From the IMG/VR virus record IMGVR_UViG_3300021962_000643, positions 1 through 24,062 of that record: a stretch of 24,062 nt of DNA; one strand, 5' to 3'. The notes beneath the pieces were generated by a model. The model was not told the origin of the DNA, searched no databases, and saw only the letters and a list, made by a program, of their open reading frames with translations. Shown here piece after piece: positions 23,581-24,062 of this stretch (the first letter of the stretch is position 1; the number at the start of each line of letters is the position of its first letter). Position numbers and translations under genes: made by a program. This DNA comes from a virus.

Positions 23581-23742
23581 ATGAATAACCGAATCACTCC
23601 ATCGACCATCGCACTAATCCTTATGCTCATCAGCATTGTAGGTACATTCACTTGCATCATCTGTAAGGATGCCATCATGATGACCTTCATGTTCATCATC
23701 TTCATCCTTTCTGCTCGCATCGTATCAATTGACAACAACTAA
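23581..23742 (+). CDS. Small two-helix membrane protein, 53 aa
   Basis: The ATG at 23581 is chosen over an upstream TTG at 23488, because the longer version would add a basic segment encoded by the A10 tract. The product has two hydrophobic segments, residues about 8-28 and 31-45, separated by a short 'CKD' turn, and a short polar tail. It would sit in the host inner membrane. A possible promoter lies upstream: TTTG at 23524-23527, a 21-bp spacer, AATCTTTG at 23549-23556 (one mismatch). Small phage membrane proteins include holins, spanin parts and superinfection-exclusion proteins; nothing decides among these. Codons rich in ATC and TTC differ from the operon to the left. Confidence 0.55.
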   Translation: MNNRITPSTIALILMLISIVGTFTCIICKDAIMMTFMFIIFILSARIVSIDNN

Positions 23743-23758
23743 TCTAAACCATACAGAC

Positions 23759-24062
23759 ATGACAAACCAAATTCTCGATTTCTATTGGAACGCAAACAAA
23801 AGCAATTGCATTAATGTCCTTAACTACGAACTCCAAGGTAGTGCAATCGCCAAAGACAACACATGGCACAATGATGCTTGTCCATCTGCATCTGTGAGCA
23901 TGACTGACTCAGATGATGTCTTCGAAGTATTCTTCCCTTGCTGTGCATATGACAAGGACATGACATCTCTTGACCAATTCCATGTGTTCATGTTTAGTGG
24001 TGACGAAGAAGAACCCATTGGTAGTTATGCTACCTTAGGTGAAGTTATCACTTTTTTCAAAT
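23759..24062 (+). CDS. Unknown acidic protein, cut by right window edge
   Basis: An open frame of at least 101 codons runs from an ATG at 23759 to the window end without a stop, 16 bases after the small membrane protein gene. The visible sequence is acidic (runs such as 'SDDVFEVFFPCC' and 'SGDEEEPIGS'), has four cysteines including a CC pair and shows alternating beta and polar segments. No family recognised. The close spacing suggests one operon with the membrane protein. Confidence 0.65.
   Translation, partial: MTNQILDFYWNANKSNCINVLNYELQGSAIAKDNTWHNDACPSASVSMTDSDDVFEVFFPCCAYDKDMTSLDQFHVFMFSGDEEEPIGSYATLGEVITFFK

Noticed and set aside
23421-23738. 105-codon minus-strand ORF, very methionine-rich
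   Set aside because: It is antisense to the 53-aa membrane protein; the methionine richness comes from the many CAT triplets on the plus strand, and the end is encoded by homopolymer tracts.

Overview
The window is a piece of a tailed double-stranded DNA phage genome, most likely a short-tailed (podovirus-type) phage of a Bacteroidota host. The host guess rests on three things seen in the sequence: genes lack Shine-Dalgarno sites; intergenic gaps carry Bacteroidota-type promoters (TTTG, 19-20 bp, TAnnTTTG); and the virion gene order resembles crAss-like and related Bacteroidota podoviruses. The resemblance is from memory and no search was run. No terminase, polymerase or lysis gene lies in the window.

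Layout: two divergent transcription blocks meet at a 77-bp intergenic region (18129-18205). Leftward (minus strand) from there come two small putative DNA-binding regulators and a RusA-type resolvase, ended by a terminator at 16871-16903. The virion block follows: portal (14588-16843), scaffold (13582-14538), major capsid protein (12201-13550), a probable capsid accessory protein (11417-12184), a terminator, an unknown protein (10480-11325), another terminator, then three small connector/ring-like proteins and a 1511-aa tail protein joined by TAATG stop/start overlaps. Last are two putative internal virion (ejection) proteins and a third large protein that runs off the left edge (1-1634).

Rightward (plus strand) from 18206 is a tightly packed recombination and DNA-modification operon: single-stranded DNA-binding protein, an 88-aa unknown, a YqaJ/lambda-type exonuclease, an HNH-like protein, a cytosine-C5 methyltransferase containing a 238-codon ORF in another frame, two small unknowns, tRNA-Thr(UGU), a small phage protein and a GroES-like co-chaperonin. 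Exonuclease plus SSB plus RusA make a plausible phage recombination module; the methyltransferase probably protects phage DNA; the GroES-like protein probably helps capsid folding.

From 22348 to 23580 there is a 1.2-kb gene-poor region rich in structure: a candidate small structured RNA with its own promoter box, several inverted repeats, three GTGCAAT iterons, a 40/41-bp tandem duplication, a C9 tract and T10/A10 tracts. It is a candidate replication origin or regulatory centre. Beyond it are a 53-aa two-helix membrane protein and a CDS cut by the right edge, in a C-rich stretch unlike the operon to the left.

The most notable observations are the overlapping ORF inside the methyltransferase gene, the interleaved divergent promoters with a central dyad beside two regulators, the repeat-dense intergenic region, and promoter boxes so close to start codons that several late mRNAs may be nearly leaderless.
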